Shown piece after piece: positions 47,724 to 56,934 of a DNA stretch of 64,000 nucleotides. A program made the translations under genes and the position numbers. Under the pieces are notes generated by a model. The model was given only the letters and a program-made list of their open reading frames with translations, made no database searches and was not told the origin of the DNA. How positions within the stretch are numbered: position 1 is the first letter of the stretch; each line of letters starts with the position of its first letter. Location: NCBI GenBank assembly GCA_002457245.1, contig NTJY01000001.1, forward strand, positions 32,030-96,029. Direction: 5' to 3'. The DNA comes from SAR92 bacterium MED-G29 (GTDB lineage: Bacteria; Pseudomonadota; Gammaproteobacteria; Pseudomonadales; Porticoccaceae).

Positions 47724-48242
47724 ATGATTTACCGAATTGGTGAAGATATTCCTGACATAGATGAGACAGCTTTTGTTGCTGAAAGCGCTGATGTAATGGG
47801 AAAAGTCATTTTAAAGGAATCCTCGAGCGTTTGGTTCAATGCGGTTATCAGAGGTGATTGTGACGTCATCGAAGTTGGTAAGCGCTCTAACGTTCAAGAT
47901 GGAGCTGTGTTACATGCAGACCCTGGGCAACCTTTGAAAATTGGAGAGGACGTGACTATAGGTCATCAGGCTATGGTCCATTGCAGGGAGATAGGAGATC
48001 GAACTTTAATCGGCATTCAGGCGGTTATATTGGACGGCGCGGTAATCGGCCGTGATTGTCTAATAGGTGCAAATGCTCTGGTTAAAGCAGGATCAGTTAT
48101 CCCAGATGGTTCAATGGTGGTTGGATCGCCGGGTAAAGTTATTCGTCAGACAGATGAGAATATGCAGGCCTTCTTGCTTGCTGGTGCCGCTATGTATGTC
48201 CAAAAGGCATCTAAAATGAAGACTGATTTAAGAGAGATATAG
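47724..48242 (+). CDS. yrdA: Gamma-carbonic-anhydrase-like hexapeptide protein (YrdA family)
   Basis: A 172-residue left-handed beta-helix protein of the gamma-class carbonic anhydrase/YrdA/PaaY family. Repeated hexapeptides run through ADVMGKVILKE, IRGDCDVIEVG, NVQDGAVLHAD, IGEDVTIGHQAMVHC and LIGANALVKAG. Three metal-ligand histidines typical of the family are visible (VLHAD, IGHQ, MVHC). Many YrdA proteins show no measured carbonic anhydrase activity, so the function stays open. AGAGAGG precedes the ATG. Confidence 0.9.
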   Translation: MIYRIGEDIPDIDETAFVAESADVMGKVILKESSSVWFNAVIRGDCDVIEVGKRSNVQDGAVLHADPGQPLKIGEDVTIGHQAMVHCREIGDRTLIGIQAVILDGAVIGRDCLIGANALVKAGSVIPDGSMVVGSPGKVIRQTDENMQAFLLAGAAMYVQKASKMKTDLREI

Positions 48243-48244
48243 GT

Positions 48245-48427
48245 TTGACTCCAGATTCAAAAACCTTATCTCCATGTATCTCTATTTGCAAGCTCAATGA
48301 AGACAGTATTTGCCTAGGGTGCTTTAGAAGTATGGATGAAATACTTGACTGGCAATTCATGGAGGTTGATCAAAAAAAAAGTGTTCTCGTTAAGTGTAAG
48401 TCCCGAAGCGACGCGCTGGGAGACTGA
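48245..48427 (+). CDS. DUF1289 family small cysteine-rich protein
   Basis: A 60-residue protein with the DUF1289 core SPCISICKLNEDSICLGC (three spaced Cys plus the last Cys of the motif) followed by RSMDEILDW. The spacing suggests metal or Fe-S binding; function unknown. The start is TTG, 2 nt after the yrdA stop, with a weak AGG upstream. Ends 9 nt before the convergent CorC-like gene. Confidence 0.85.
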   Translation: MTPDSKTLSPCISICKLNEDSICLGCFRSMDEILDWQFMEVDQKKSVLVKCKSRSDALGD

Positions 48428-48436
48428 TAGGACACT

Positions 48437-49714
48437 TTATTCTTCATCCTTGGTTTTGTTCTTCATTCTCGTGACAATAACTCGCTTAACCATAGTGCCG
48501 TCAATTGTTTCCGTTTCAAAACGATATCCATCAAGCATAAAGCTCACGTTTCCACTAGGAATGCTTTCGATTTCCTCTTGTACCAAGCCATTAAGAGTTT
48601 TAGGTCCGTCTGTTGATAAGTCCCATCCCGTTGCCTTATTGATTTCACGCATAGTAGCTGTGCCATCAATCAGATATTTGTTGTCACTCAGGTATATAAC
48701 CTCATCATCGCTGTCAGCTGTATTTGTTGTGAAATCCCCGACGATCTCTTCTAGTATATCTTCCAAAGTTACAAGACCTTGAACTTCCCCATATTCATCG
48801 ACCACCACTGCAAATCTTTTTTTAGTGGTTTTGAAATTAAGCAACTGTGTCGTTAGAGTTGTGCTCTCTGGTATAAAGTAAGCCTCTTCAGCAAATCTTT
48901 TAATCGTCTCATGAGTAATTTTTTCCTCTCGCAATAAGAGGTGAGCCTTTCGTCCATGGAAAACGCCCACGATATTATTGATATCGCCCTGGTATATTGG
49001 TTGTCGTGAGTACTCCGATTCAGAGATGGAAGAAGTTATGACTGCGATATCATCGTCAAGGTCCAGGCCTCTAACTTCATTCCTTGGGATCATAATATCT
49101 TCAACTGTGACACTTTCAAGATCAAGAATGCCTTTCAACATGCCTTGATTGCTGTCAGAAAGTTTATGTCCGGATAAATCAACCAAAGATTTCAATTCTT
49201 CAGAGTCTAGGCCGTCATCTGGATCCTTATTAGGATCAAAGCCCAGAATAGAAATCATAGTGTTAGTTAGCTTGTTAATCATCCAGACCAGGGGATAAAA
49301 AAGTTGTAAGAGGGGCTTTAAAATATGACTGGCCTTGAAGGCGAACCACTCTGGATTCTGAGCAGCAATTGTTTTAGGTGTTACCTCAGAAAAAACCAAC
49401 ACTGTGATAGTTAGTGATGCTGTGGCTACCCAGGGAGCGGCAGCTTCTCCCACGTATGTTATCGCTAGCATGTTAGCAATGATGGCAGCCAAAATATTAA
49501 CTGCATTGTTACCTACTAGGATTAAGCCAATTAGCCTATCTGGCTTAGCTAAAAGTTTCGCAGCCCTGCGAGCGCCAGCACTTTTTTTGCGCTGATGACG
49601 AAGTCGATATCGGTTTAGTGCCATCATTCCGGTTTCTGAGCCGGAAAAAAATGCAGAGAGCAACAACAAGATTACAAGGACTGCCCACAGCATTAACGGG
49701 TCTGAACTTTGCAA
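48437..49714 (-). CDS. CNNM/HlyC-CorC family transporter-associated protein (YfjD/CorB)
   Basis: A 425-residue inner-membrane protein. The DUF21/CNNM transmembrane domain (about 1-190, with FSGSETGMMALN and VFSEVTPKTIA) is followed by two CBS domains (about 200-330, starting VEDIMIPRNEV and ending VQGLVTLEDILEEIVGD) and a C-terminal CorC/HlyC domain. The family is linked to Mg2+/Co2+ transport or efflux. It lies downstream of ypjD on the same strand, the ffh|ypjD-yfjD arrangement of E. coli. Confidence 0.9.
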   Translation of the reverse strand: MQSSDPLMLWAVLVILLLLSAFFSGSETGMMALNRYRLRHQRKKSAGARRAAKLLAKPDRLIGLILVGNNAVNILAAIIANMLAITYVGEAAAPWVATASLTITVLVFSEVTPKTIAAQNPEWFAFKASHILKPLLQLFYPLVWMINKLTNTMISILGFDPNKDPDDGLDSEELKSLVDLSGHKLSDSNQGMLKGILDLESVTVEDIMIPRNEVRGLDLDDDIAVITSSISESEYSRQPIYQGDINNIVGVFHGRKAHLLLREEKITHETIKRFAEEAYFIPESTTLTTQLLNFKTTKKRFAVVVDEYGEVQGLVTLEDILEEIVGDFTTNTADSDDEVIYLSDNKYLIDGTATMREINKATGWDLSTDGPKTLNGLVQEEIESIPSGNVSFMLDGYRFETETIDGTMVKRVIVTRMKNKTKDEE

Positions 49715-49795
49715 GAAAAAATTCCATTAACTTCAAGGACGAATATGTTGAATTACTTCTTTGGATTTGGCAACTGTCTTTTACATATTTAAAAG

Positions 49796-50590
49796 CTAAA
49801 TAATAATAAACTCTAAAACGATTTTACTCCCAACATAGCCCATTAGGATGGCCGTAAAGCCGACCCAACTCCATCCGATTGCTTTAACACCTCGCCAGCC
49901 ACGGCTATATCGTCCCCACAAAAGAATGGCGTATACAGCCCAAGCGACAATACTAAGAGTTGCTTTATGAAGTAACTTCTGGTCAAACATGTCATCATAA
50001 AACAGAAATCCAGTTATCAGCGAGAGGGTGAGTAAAATTTCTCCAGCCCATATAAGTTCAAAGAGAAAATCCTCCATTGTCTGCAGAGGTGGGAACGCTC
50101 TCATCATAAAGTTTTGTTTTTTAGACTTCAGCTGCCAGTTTTGATAGCCGGTCAAAATAGCGTGAAGCGCGGCGATTGCAAGTAAGCTATAGGCTAAAAT
50201 TGAAATCAGGATATGAGTTTGTAGATATGCGGAAACCGCACTTACCGATTTTGTGGAAGGATAAATTAGAGCTAAAAAAAGACTCGCCGCAGAAATTGGG
50301 AAAAGCGCCAAATACATACTGTGAAGAGGCTTTTTTGTTCCACTTAAAAAGACTACAGTATTTGTAAAGAAGGCGATTAAGACAAAAACCACAAATAAAC
50401 TGAGATCTAGGCCTTCCTCGACAAACAACATGTTTGCAGCAGCGATTCCATGTGAAACTATGGCTAACGCTGCCAGTCTTTGTAGAAACGACGTATTAAA
50501 ATTTGGATTCCGAGTTATATTAACAAGTAGATAGGCGAGGCCTATCAAATAGATGAATATTGATAAGTAGCTAAATACCGAGAAAATCAT
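49796..50590 (-). CDS. ypjD: Inner membrane protein YpjD (CcsA/cytochrome c assembly family)
   Basis: A 264-residue polytopic membrane protein with about eight helices. It is related to CcsA/HemX-type cytochrome c assembly proteins. Family features include the central HILISILAYSLLAIAALHA helix (cited by HILISILAYS and AIAALHA), a WAGEILLT segment and the terminal KATLSIVAWAVYAILLW with a His/Trp-rich context. It diverges from ffh and precedes the CorC-like gene, as in E. coli. Function is not established; a link to heme handling or Mg2+ transport is only an inference. Confidence 0.85.
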   Translation of the reverse strand: MIFSVFSYLSIFIYLIGLAYLLVNITRNPNFNTSFLQRLAALAIVSHGIAAANMLFVEEGLDLSLFVVFVLIAFFTNTVVFLSGTKKPLHSMYLALFPISAASLFLALIYPSTKSVSAVSAYLQTHILISILAYSLLAIAALHAILTGYQNWQLKSKKQNFMMRAFPPLQTMEDFLFELIWAGEILLTLSLITGFLFYDDMFDQKLLHKATLSIVAWAVYAILLWGRYSRGWRGVKAIGWSWVGFTAILMGYVGSKIVLEFIII

Positions 50591-50664
50591 GATTTTTTTT
50601 GCCGCCCATTAAGCGTAGAGTTTGGCATATTCAGCTCCTAGGGTGAAGGGCTTGCAAAGATTAT

Positions 50665-50673
50665 TGTTATAAT
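50665..50673 (+). promoter_or_regulatory. Extended -10 promoter of ffh
   Basis: TGTTATAAT is a perfect extended -10 (TGn-TATAAT), 29 nt before the ffh ATG; GGAG at 50693-50696 is the ribosome-binding site. No convincing -35 is needed for this type. Confidence 0.65.
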
Positions 50674-50702
50674 GAAGTTGAATTAAGATTTAGGAGTTTG
50701 TA

Positions 50703-52088
50703 ATGGCAATGTTTGAAAGTTTAAGTGATCGTCTTTCGCAAAGTCTGAAGAAAATTTCAGGCAAAGCGAGTCTCAGTGAGAAAAATATTCAGGAGACTTT
50801 GCGTGAGGTCAGAATGGCTTTGCTAGAGGCCGATGTCGCCCTTCCTGCTGTTAAATCATTTATTGAGCAGGTTAAAAATAGATCCATTGGCCATGAAGTA
50901 AGCAGAAGTCTCAATCCTGGTCAGCAATTTCTTAAAATTGTTCAGGCTGAACTCGAAAAAGTCATGGGTGAAAAAAATGAGTCCTTAAGTTTGGCTTCTC
51001 AGCCCCCGGCTGTTGTTTTGATGGCAGGCCTCCAGGGAGCGGGTAAAACAACATCAGCCGCAAAATTGTCAAGGTATCTCATTGATCGAGAGAAGAAAAA
51101 AGTGATGGTGGTATCGGCAGACGTTTATCGGCCAGCGGCCATAGAACAACTAAAAACGTTAGCTACTGAAGTTAACGCTGAATTTTTCCAAAGTGACACA
51201 AGTCAAAAACCTGTGGACATAGTAAATACCGCCATGGCGGCCGCAAAAAAACAATTCATTGATGTGTTAATTATTGATACAGCGGGTCGTCTGCATGTAG
51301 ATAACGAAATGATGACAGAAATTAAGCAGGTACATGCCGCAGCTAATCCTGTTGAGACTCTTTTTGTTATCGATGCAATGATTGGTCAGGATGCTGTAAA
51401 TACCGCGCAAGCTTTTAATGAATCTTTGCCGTTGACTGGAGTTATTTTGACTAAAGTAGATGGTGACGCGCGAGGTGGCGCCGCGCTGTCAGTGCGACAT
51501 GTTACTGGGAAGCCTATTAAGTTCATGGGCGTTGGTGAAAAAACTGATGCACTAGAGCCTTTTTATCCAGAGAGGATTGCCTCTCGTATCTTGGGTATGG
51601 GAGATGTCCTCTCACTCATTGAGGATGTCGAAAGAAAAGTAGATAAAAAGAAAGCTGAAAAGTTCGCTCAGAAAATCGTAAAGGGAAAGCGTTTTGATTT
51701 GGAAGACCTTCGAGAGCAACTAAAGCAAATGAAAAATATGGGTGGCATGGCGAGTATGATGGATAAATTGCCGGGCATGGGTAATATGAAGGAGCTCGCA
51801 CAACAAAACCAAGCGACGAGTCAATTTGATAAGATGGAATGTATTATTGACTCAATGACGCCTAAAGAACGAAAAAATCCAGATCTCTTAAATGGCTCGC
51901 GAAAGCGCCGAATAACTAATGGCTCAGGAACCAGTATTCAAGATCTGAACAGACTTCTCAAGCAGCACAAGCAGATGGGTAAGATGATGAAAAAGATGAA
52001 GGGAAAGGGCATGCAGAATATGATGCGTGGCATGGGAGGTATGATGTCTGGAGATGGATTACCTCCAGGAGGGTTTCCAAAGTTTTAG
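50703..52088 (+). CDS. ffh: Signal recognition particle protein Ffh
   Basis: Ffh is the SRP GTPase that recognises signal sequences of membrane proteins cotranslationally with 4.5S RNA. It is 461 residues: N domain, G domain with P-loop GLQGAGKTT at about 109-117, DTAGR and TKVDG motifs, and the Met-rich M domain (from about 330; MKNMGGMASMMDKLPGMG in part) ending in a Gly/Met-rich tail. The SRP RNA gene is not within this window. Confidence 0.98.
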   Translation: MAMFESLSDRLSQSLKKISGKASLSEKNIQETLREVRMALLEADVALPAVKSFIEQVKNRSIGHEVSRSLNPGQQFLKIVQAELEKVMGEKNESLSLASQPPAVVLMAGLQGAGKTTSAAKLSRYLIDREKKKVMVVSADVYRPAAIEQLKTLATEVNAEFFQSDTSQKPVDIVNTAMAAAKKQFIDVLIIDTAGRLHVDNEMMTEIKQVHAAANPVETLFVIDAMIGQDAVNTAQAFNESLPLTGVILTKVDGDARGGAALSVRHVTGKPIKFMGVGEKTDALEPFYPERIASRILGMGDVLSLIEDVERKVDKKKAEKFAQKIVKGKRFDLEDLREQLKQMKNMGGMASMMDKLPGMGNMKELAQQNQATSQFDKMECIIDSMTPKERKNPDLLNGSRKRRITNGSGTSIQDLNRLLKQHKQMGKMMKKMKGKGMQNMMRGMGGMMSGDGLPPGGFPKF

Positions 52089-52201
52089 AGCATTGGAAAA
52101 ACTCCATTAATGTTCTTATTTAGTGACAACTAAATTCTTTCCAAATACTTGTAAAATAGTTCCATTTCAAGCACTTTTGGCGTACCATACCGCGCCTTCT
52201 G

Positions 52202-52264
52202 GGACTGTCGTGTACTAGTGACAAGGTCCATAAAACAAATGCTGAGTGAGGAAAAACCTCCCTC
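52202..52264 (+). promoter_or_regulatory. Two hairpins in the rpsP leader
   Basis: GGACTGTC (52202-52209) pairs with GACA and GTCC (52220-52229, two-base bulge). GAGTGAGG-AAAAA-CCTCCCTC (52244-52264) forms a second stem with one mismatch. They lie 20-80 nt before the rpsP ATG within the 195-nt ffh-rpsP gap. No T-run follows, so a leader role, possibly in translation control or mRNA stability, is more likely than termination. Confidence 0.45.
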
Positions 52265-52283
52265 GAAAACAGGAATTTAGTAA

Positions 52284-52535
52284 ATGGTTACAATTAGATT
52301 GGCTCGCGGCGGTGCAAAAAAGCGCCCCTTTTACCACATCACAGTTTCTGATTCTCGCAAGGCGCGAGACGCTCGTTACATTGAGCGTATTGGCTTTTTT
52401 AATCCGGTTGCTCGGGGAGCAGAAGAGAAGCTGCGCATTGATTTAGATCGAGCTACATATTGGCAGGGTCAGGGCGCTCAGGTTAGTGATAGAGTTTCAG
52501 CTTTGATTAAAGAGGCCGCCAAAAAAGCGGCATAG
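52284..52535 (+). CDS. rpsP: 30S ribosomal protein S16
   Basis: S16 is a primary-to-secondary binding 30S protein. It is 83 residues: [39 protein letters not shown], and the terminal RVSALIKEA are canonical. It starts the rpsP-rimM-trmD-rplS operon; AGGA lies upstream at the usual distance. Confidence 0.98.
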   Translation: MVTIRLARGGAKKRPFYHITVSDSRKARDARYIERIGFFNPVARGAEEKLRIDLDRATYWQGQGAQVSDRVSALIKEAAKKAA

Positions 52536-52540
52536 TCCGA

Positions 52541-53092
52541 TTGAAAAGGTCTACCTCAAGTAATTTAGAAAATCCAAAAATGCTGGTCTCTGGCAAAATT
52601 ACTGCGGTTTTTGGGGTATCAGGTTGGGTCAAGGTTGTTTCTTATACGGACCAGAGTACGTCTATAACTGATTATCAACCTTGGTGGGTCCGGACGCCTG
52701 ACGGGTTGCAAAAGGTCCAAATTGATAGTTCAAAAAATCATGGTGAAGGATTGGTAGTACATATTATTGGCACTGATGATCGTGATGAAGCAAGACAGTG
52801 GTGTCATTGTGACATTTTAATAGAGAAAGATTTGCTTCCTAAACTGCCTTCTGAAGATTTTTACTGGCATGAACTGGAGGGACTGACCGTCATTAATGAC
52901 TCTTTGGAGCATCAAGTACTTGGAGTAGTGGATGGTCTTATTGAAACTGGTGCCAATGACGTATTAATAGTTAAAGGTAATCTAGATAGCATGGACTTGG
53001 AGGAGCGATTGATTCCTTACTCAGATGAGTTTGTTAAACGTATTGATCTTTCCAAGCGTGAGATCTTCGTAAACTGGGATCCAGATTTTTGA
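52541..53092 (+). CDS. rimM: Ribosome maturation factor RimM
   Basis: RimM helps assemble the 3' domain (head) of the 30S subunit and binds S19. It is up to 183 residues: an N-terminal barrel (LVSGKITAVFGVSGWVKV) and a C-terminal PRC-barrel domain (EDFYWHELEGL, LIPYSDEFVKRID). The start is ambiguous. TTG at 52541 directly after rpsP adds 13 residues; ATG at 52580 matches the usual family start better, and neither has a clear ribosome-binding site. Confidence 0.93.
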   Translation: MKRSTSSNLENPKMLVSGKITAVFGVSGWVKVVSYTDQSTSITDYQPWWVRTPDGLQKVQIDSSKNHGEGLVVHIIGTDDRDEARQWCHCDILIEKDLLPKLPSEDFYWHELEGLTVINDSLEHQVLGVVDGLIETGANDVLIVKGNLDSMDLEERLIPYSDEFVKRIDLSKREIFVNWDPDF

Positions 53093-53123
53093 TAGACGGG
53101 AACTGTGGGATTAGGTGAATTGA

Positions 53124-53876
53124 ATGAAAATCGCATTGATTACCCTGTTCCCAGAAATGTTAGAAGCAGTTACGCGTTTTGGTGTTAGTGGAAGAGCAGT
53201 TAAAAATGAAGTGATTGAAATAAAGTGCTTCAATCCTAGAGAGTTTGCTGAGGATTTGCATAAAACGGTCGATGATCGTCCATATGGCGGAGGGCCAGGA
53301 ATGGTTATGCAGATCGAGCCGCTAAGACTTGCTATTGGGGCAGCTAGGGAGTGGATCGGAGGGGAGACGTTAGTAGTTTATTTGTCTCCACAGGGTGCAC
53401 TGTTAGATCAAAATGCCGTTAACAGCTTCTCGAATTTAGACAGTTTAGTACTTGTTGCTGGACGTTATGAGGGCATTGACGAGAGGCTGATAGGTCTCGA
53501 AGTTGATCAAGAGTGGTCCATTGGAGACTATGTTTTGAGTGGCGGAGAATTGCCTGCCATGGTACTGATAGATGCGCTTGTTCGACAAATTCCTGGGGTA
53601 TTAGGACATGATCTGTCAGCTTCGCAGGACTCGTTTTCAGAGGGATTGCTGGATTGCCCTCACTACACGAGACCGGAGTGTTTTGACGGGCAAGATGTTC
53701 CGAAAGTTTTGTTATCGGGAAACCATGGAAAAATTAGACGTTGGCGTTTGCAGCAGTCACTGATGCGGACTCAACAACGAAGACCAGATTTAATGGATCG
53801 TTTGGAGCTCAATGATGAGCAACAAAACATACTCAAGGAAATGAGAAACGCGCTGGCAGATGATGGCAATGGATGA
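53124..53876 (+). CDS. trmD: tRNA (guanine(37)-N1)-methyltransferase
   Basis: TrmD methylates G37 next to the anticodon to prevent frameshifting. It is 250 residues with the SPOUT trefoil knot: the SAM-binding [12 protein letters not shown] and [15 protein letters not shown], then the C-terminal tRNA-binding region ([17 protein letters not shown] in part). It lies between rimM and rplS in the standard operon order. Confidence 0.97.
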   Translation: MKIALITLFPEMLEAVTRFGVSGRAVKNEVIEIKCFNPREFAEDLHKTVDDRPYGGGPGMVMQIEPLRLAIGAAREWIGGETLVVYLSPQGALLDQNAVNSFSNLDSLVLVAGRYEGIDERLIGLEVDQEWSIGDYVLSGGELPAMVLIDALVRQIPGVLGHDLSASQDSFSEGLLDCPHYTRPECFDGQDVPKVLLSGNHGKIRRWRLQQSLMRTQQRRPDLMDRLELNDEQQNILKEMRNALADDGNG

Positions 53877-53950
53877 TGTGCATCCTCTCTGTGCAGAGCT
53901 CTAAATCAGGTGGTTGATACCACCAACCAATGAAAATTGAGGAGCAAGAA

Positions 53951-54307
53951 ATGACAAACAAAACACCAATCATAGCTGCTATTGAAAAAGAGCAGATGAA
54001 TAAAGACATACCTGATTTTAGTCCTGGAGATACTGTGGTTGTTCAGGTGAAAGTGAAGGAAGGATCTCGAGAACGACTCCAGGCATTCGAAGGAGTTGTC
54101 TTAGCTAAGCGCAATCGCCAGTTGAACTCCGCATTCACCGTCAGAAAAATTTCAAGTGGAATAGGTGTGGAACGAACGTTCCAAACGTATTCTCCTCTTG
54201 TTGATAGTATTGAGGTAAAAAGAAGAGGTGCTGTTCGTCGTGCGAAGCTCTACTACTTGCGCGAGCGTTCAGGTAGATCAGCTAGAATTAAAGAAAAACT
54301 TAGTTAA
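53951..54307 (+). CDS. rplS: 50S ribosomal protein L19
   Basis: L19 sits at the 30S-50S interface. The 118-residue protein starts [15 protein letters not shown] and has the core [24 protein letters not shown] (cited by [13 protein letters not shown]) and [20 protein letters not shown] chose ATG 53951, which has GAGGAG 6 nt upstream, over an in-frame ATG at 53930 that would add seven residues. A strong terminator follows. Confidence 0.96.
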   Translation: MTNKTPIIAAIEKEQMNKDIPDFSPGDTVVVQVKVKEGSRERLQAFEGVVLAKRNRQLNSAFTVRKISSGIGVERTFQTYSPLVDSIEVKRRGAVRRAKLYYLRERSGRSARIKEKLS

Positions 54308-54320
54308 TTTTGTAATGTTT

Positions 54321-54348
54321 AAAAAGGCGGCGTTTAGCCGCCTTTTTT
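54321..54348 (+). terminator. Intrinsic terminator of the rpsP-rplS operon
   Basis: AAAAAGGCGGC-GTTTA-GCCGCCTTTTTT: a 6-bp GC-rich stem extended by A-T pairs and a run of six T (54343-54348). It lies 13 nt after the rplS stop. Confidence 0.92.
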
Positions 54349-54495
54349 ATTCAATTTAATAAATATTTTTTGACGTGTTTATTTCTAAGTGAGAATTGAA
54401 AAGAAAAGCTAATTTATAAATCTCTTTTACCTACTAGTATTTCGCCATAGACTTGTACTTGTTTGTTCCACCTTTAATGGATACTTTTTGGCATC

Positions 54496-56919
54496 ATGAA
54501 GAAAGATAAATCACCTAAGGATCCTTTTCAGTTGAGAGAGGCTGAAAAATATGATCGACCCATACCAAGTAGAGAATTTTTACTAGATTATCTCAATGAG
54601 AGTCTTGGTCCTCTCACTCATAAAGAAATCTGCATTGCTCTGAATATTAATGATCATCGGCAAATAGAGGCTATGCGAAGAAGACTTAGAGCAATGGAGA
54701 GAGATGGTCAGTTAGCTAGAAATCGGCGTGATGGCTATGGAACTCTCGATAAGCTTAATCTTATTAAGGGAAGGGTGATAGGACATCCCGAGGGATATGG
54801 TTTCTTAAGGCCAGAGAGTCATACTGGAGAGGATATTCACCTGTCCAGTTCTCAGATGAGAAGGGTATTTGATGGGGACGTGATTCTTGTTCGGATTGCG
54901 GGTTGGGATCGCAAAGGTCGACCAGATGGAAGTATTGTTGATATTGTCGAGCGAAATACGACTCAGTTGGTCGGCAGATATTTCCACGAGAGTGGCGTTA
55001 ACTTCGTCAGAGCAGATAACCCAAGAATCTCACAAGATATTCTCATTCCAAATCATTTAGTTGGGAAAGCTAGTCCCGGACAGATTGTTGTTGTTGAATT
55101 GATCGAACCTCCATCCAGAAATAGTCTTCCTGTTGGATCTGTCTGCGAAGTTCTTGGTGATCATCTTGATCCTGGTATGGAAGTCAAAGTATCAATTCGG
55201 AATTACGGAATTCCACACAAATGGAACGATCAACTTTTAGCTGAGACTGCGCTGATCCCTGAAAAGGTCTCTGAGTCCGATGATCGATTAGATCTAAGAA
55301 AAGTGCCACTTATTACCATTGATGGTGAGGATGCCCGCGATTTTGATGATGCGGTTTTTTGCAAGGAAAATGGTGATGGTGGTTGGACTTTAATTGTTGC
55401 TATCGCTGATGTTTCACATTATGTGGGAGTTGGCTCTCAACTTGATACTGAAGCATACTTGCGTGGCAACTCCGTCTACTTCCCCAATCATGTTGTACCA
55501 ATGCTTCCAGAAAAATTGTCTAACGGATTGTGTTCACTTAACCCTCTGGAAGATCGCTTTTGCTTAGTTTGTGAGATTCATATTAGCGCTGAAGGAGAGA
55601 TTCAGAAGTATCAATTTGCTGAGGGCATTATGCATTCTCATGCAAGAATGACCTACACTCAGGTCGCACAACTAATTGCACATCAAGATGATAGCTCTTC
55701 ATCTGAAGTTCGCAAACAATTTTCCTCCATCGCACCGCATGTAGATGATCTTTGCAACTTATATAAAGTTTTACATAAACAGAGAGTTAAGAGAGGAGCT
55801 ATTGATTTCGATTCTCAAGAGACAAGGATACTTTTTGATAAACAAAGAAAAATTAGTCAGATTATTCCAGTCGATCGCACAGATGCACATCGATTAATAG
55901 AGGAGTGTATGCTCTGCGCAAACCTATGTTCTGCATTGTTCCTTGAGAAGGCTGAAATACCGGCATTATACAGAGTTCATGAGGGTCCTAGCGAAGATCG
56001 ATTATCTTCTGTGAGAGAGTTTCTCGCGGAATTAGGAATAGGGCTAGGCGGAGGAGAAGATCCTGATCCAGAGCACTATCAGCGAGTTTTACGTTCTGTT
56101 AAGGATCGAGATGATGCAGCTATAATTCAGTCTATTATGTTGCGTTCCATGAGTCAGGCTGTGTATCAACCTGAGAATTTAGGGCACTTTGGATTGGCTT
56201 TTGATGCATATACACATTTTACTTCACCCATTAGACGGTATTCTGACTTGCTTGTTCATCGAGCAATTCGTAGTTTAATTCGTGGTAAAAAGATCACTCC
56301 CAACACTTATCGTATTGATACTGCAAAGCCAATCGCTAAAAAACTAATTTATCCATATGAAATGGATTATTTAGATGCTACAGGGGAGCATTTGTCAGTA
56401 ACAGAACGACGAGCAGATGATGCTACAAGAGATGTAGTAAATTGGTTGAAATGCGAATATTTAATGGATCAAGTTGGCTCAAAATATCATGGTGTGGTCA
56501 GTGCGGTAACTGGCTTTGGGCTATTTGTGATGTTGGATGATCTCTATGTGGAAGGCTTGATACATGTAACAGGGCTACCAAAAGATTATTACTATCATGA
56601 GGCATCACAGCATCGTATGGTTGGAGAGCGTACGGGGCGAATATTTCGGCTTGGCCAAAAATTGATTGTTAAGATATCTAAGGTAAATTTAGAGGAACGT
56701 AAGATTGATTTTGAGCTGGTTGATAATGATTCAAATCAAGGGAAATCAGAAGGGGATACGAAAAAGTCAAATAAACTAAAAGTTACGGTAAAGGCAAAAG
56801 AGCTTGCTGAAGAATATGAGAAGAATAAAAGAGGTCGCGGAAAATCTTCTAAGAAAAGAAGAGCAAAGTCATCAAAGGGAAAGGTAGCTAGCTCTAAAAA
56901 AAAGCGTCGTAAGCTTTAG
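54496..56919 (+). CDS. rnr: Ribonuclease R
   Basis: RNase R is a processive 3'-5' exoribonuclease that degrades structured RNA. It is 807 residues: an N-terminal winged helix (about 20-85), two cold-shock OB domains (about 85-230), the RNB catalytic domain with the Asp cluster in DGEDARDFDDAVF at about 276-288, an S1 domain (about 655-735) and a Lys/Arg/Ser-rich tail (about 760-807) typical of RNase R. Preceded by a 147-nt gap after the rplS terminator, so it is likely to have its own promoter. Converges on the DUF484 gene with 15 nt between stops. Confidence 0.96.
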   Translation: MKKDKSPKDPFQLREAEKYDRPIPSREFLLDYLNESLGPLTHKEICIALNINDHRQIEAMRRRLRAMERDGQLARNRRDGYGTLDKLNLIKGRVIGHPEGYGFLRPESHTGEDIHLSSSQMRRVFDGDVILVRIAGWDRKGRPDGSIVDIVERNTTQLVGRYFHESGVNFVRADNPRISQDILIPNHLVGKASPGQIVVVELIEPPSRNSLPVGSVCEVLGDHLDPGMEVKVSIRNYGIPHKWNDQLLAETALIPEKVSESDDRLDLRKVPLITIDGEDARDFDDAVFCKENGDGGWTLIVAIADVSHYVGVGSQLDTEAYLRGNSVYFPNHVVPMLPEKLSNGLCSLNPLEDRFCLVCEIHISAEGEIQKYQFAEGIMHSHARMTYTQVAQLIAHQDDSSSSEVRKQFSSIAPHVDDLCNLYKVLHKQRVKRGAIDFDSQETRILFDKQRKISQIIPVDRTDAHRLIEECMLCANLCSALFLEKAEIPALYRVHEGPSEDRLSSVREFLAELGIGLGGGEDPDPEHYQRVLRSVKDRDDAAIIQSIMLRSMSQAVYQPENLGHFGLAFDAYTHFTSPIRRYSDLLVHRAIRSLIRGKKITPNTYRIDTAKPIAKKLIYPYEMDYLDATGEHLSVTERRADDATRDVVNWLKCEYLMDQVGSKYHGVVSAVTGFGLFVMLDDLYVEGLIHVTGLPKDYYYHEASQHRMVGERTGRIFRLGQKLIVKISKVNLEERKIDFELVDNDSNQGKSEGDTKKSNKLKVTVKAKELAEEYEKNKRGRGKSSKKRRAKSSKGKVASSKKKRRKL

Positions 56920-56934
56920 GCTACCTAAGAAGAC

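Noticed and set aside
48336-48782. 148-codon plus-strand open frame opposite the CorC-like gene
   Set aside because: Ser/Val/Ile-rich shadow of a well-conserved gene, with no ribosome-binding site.
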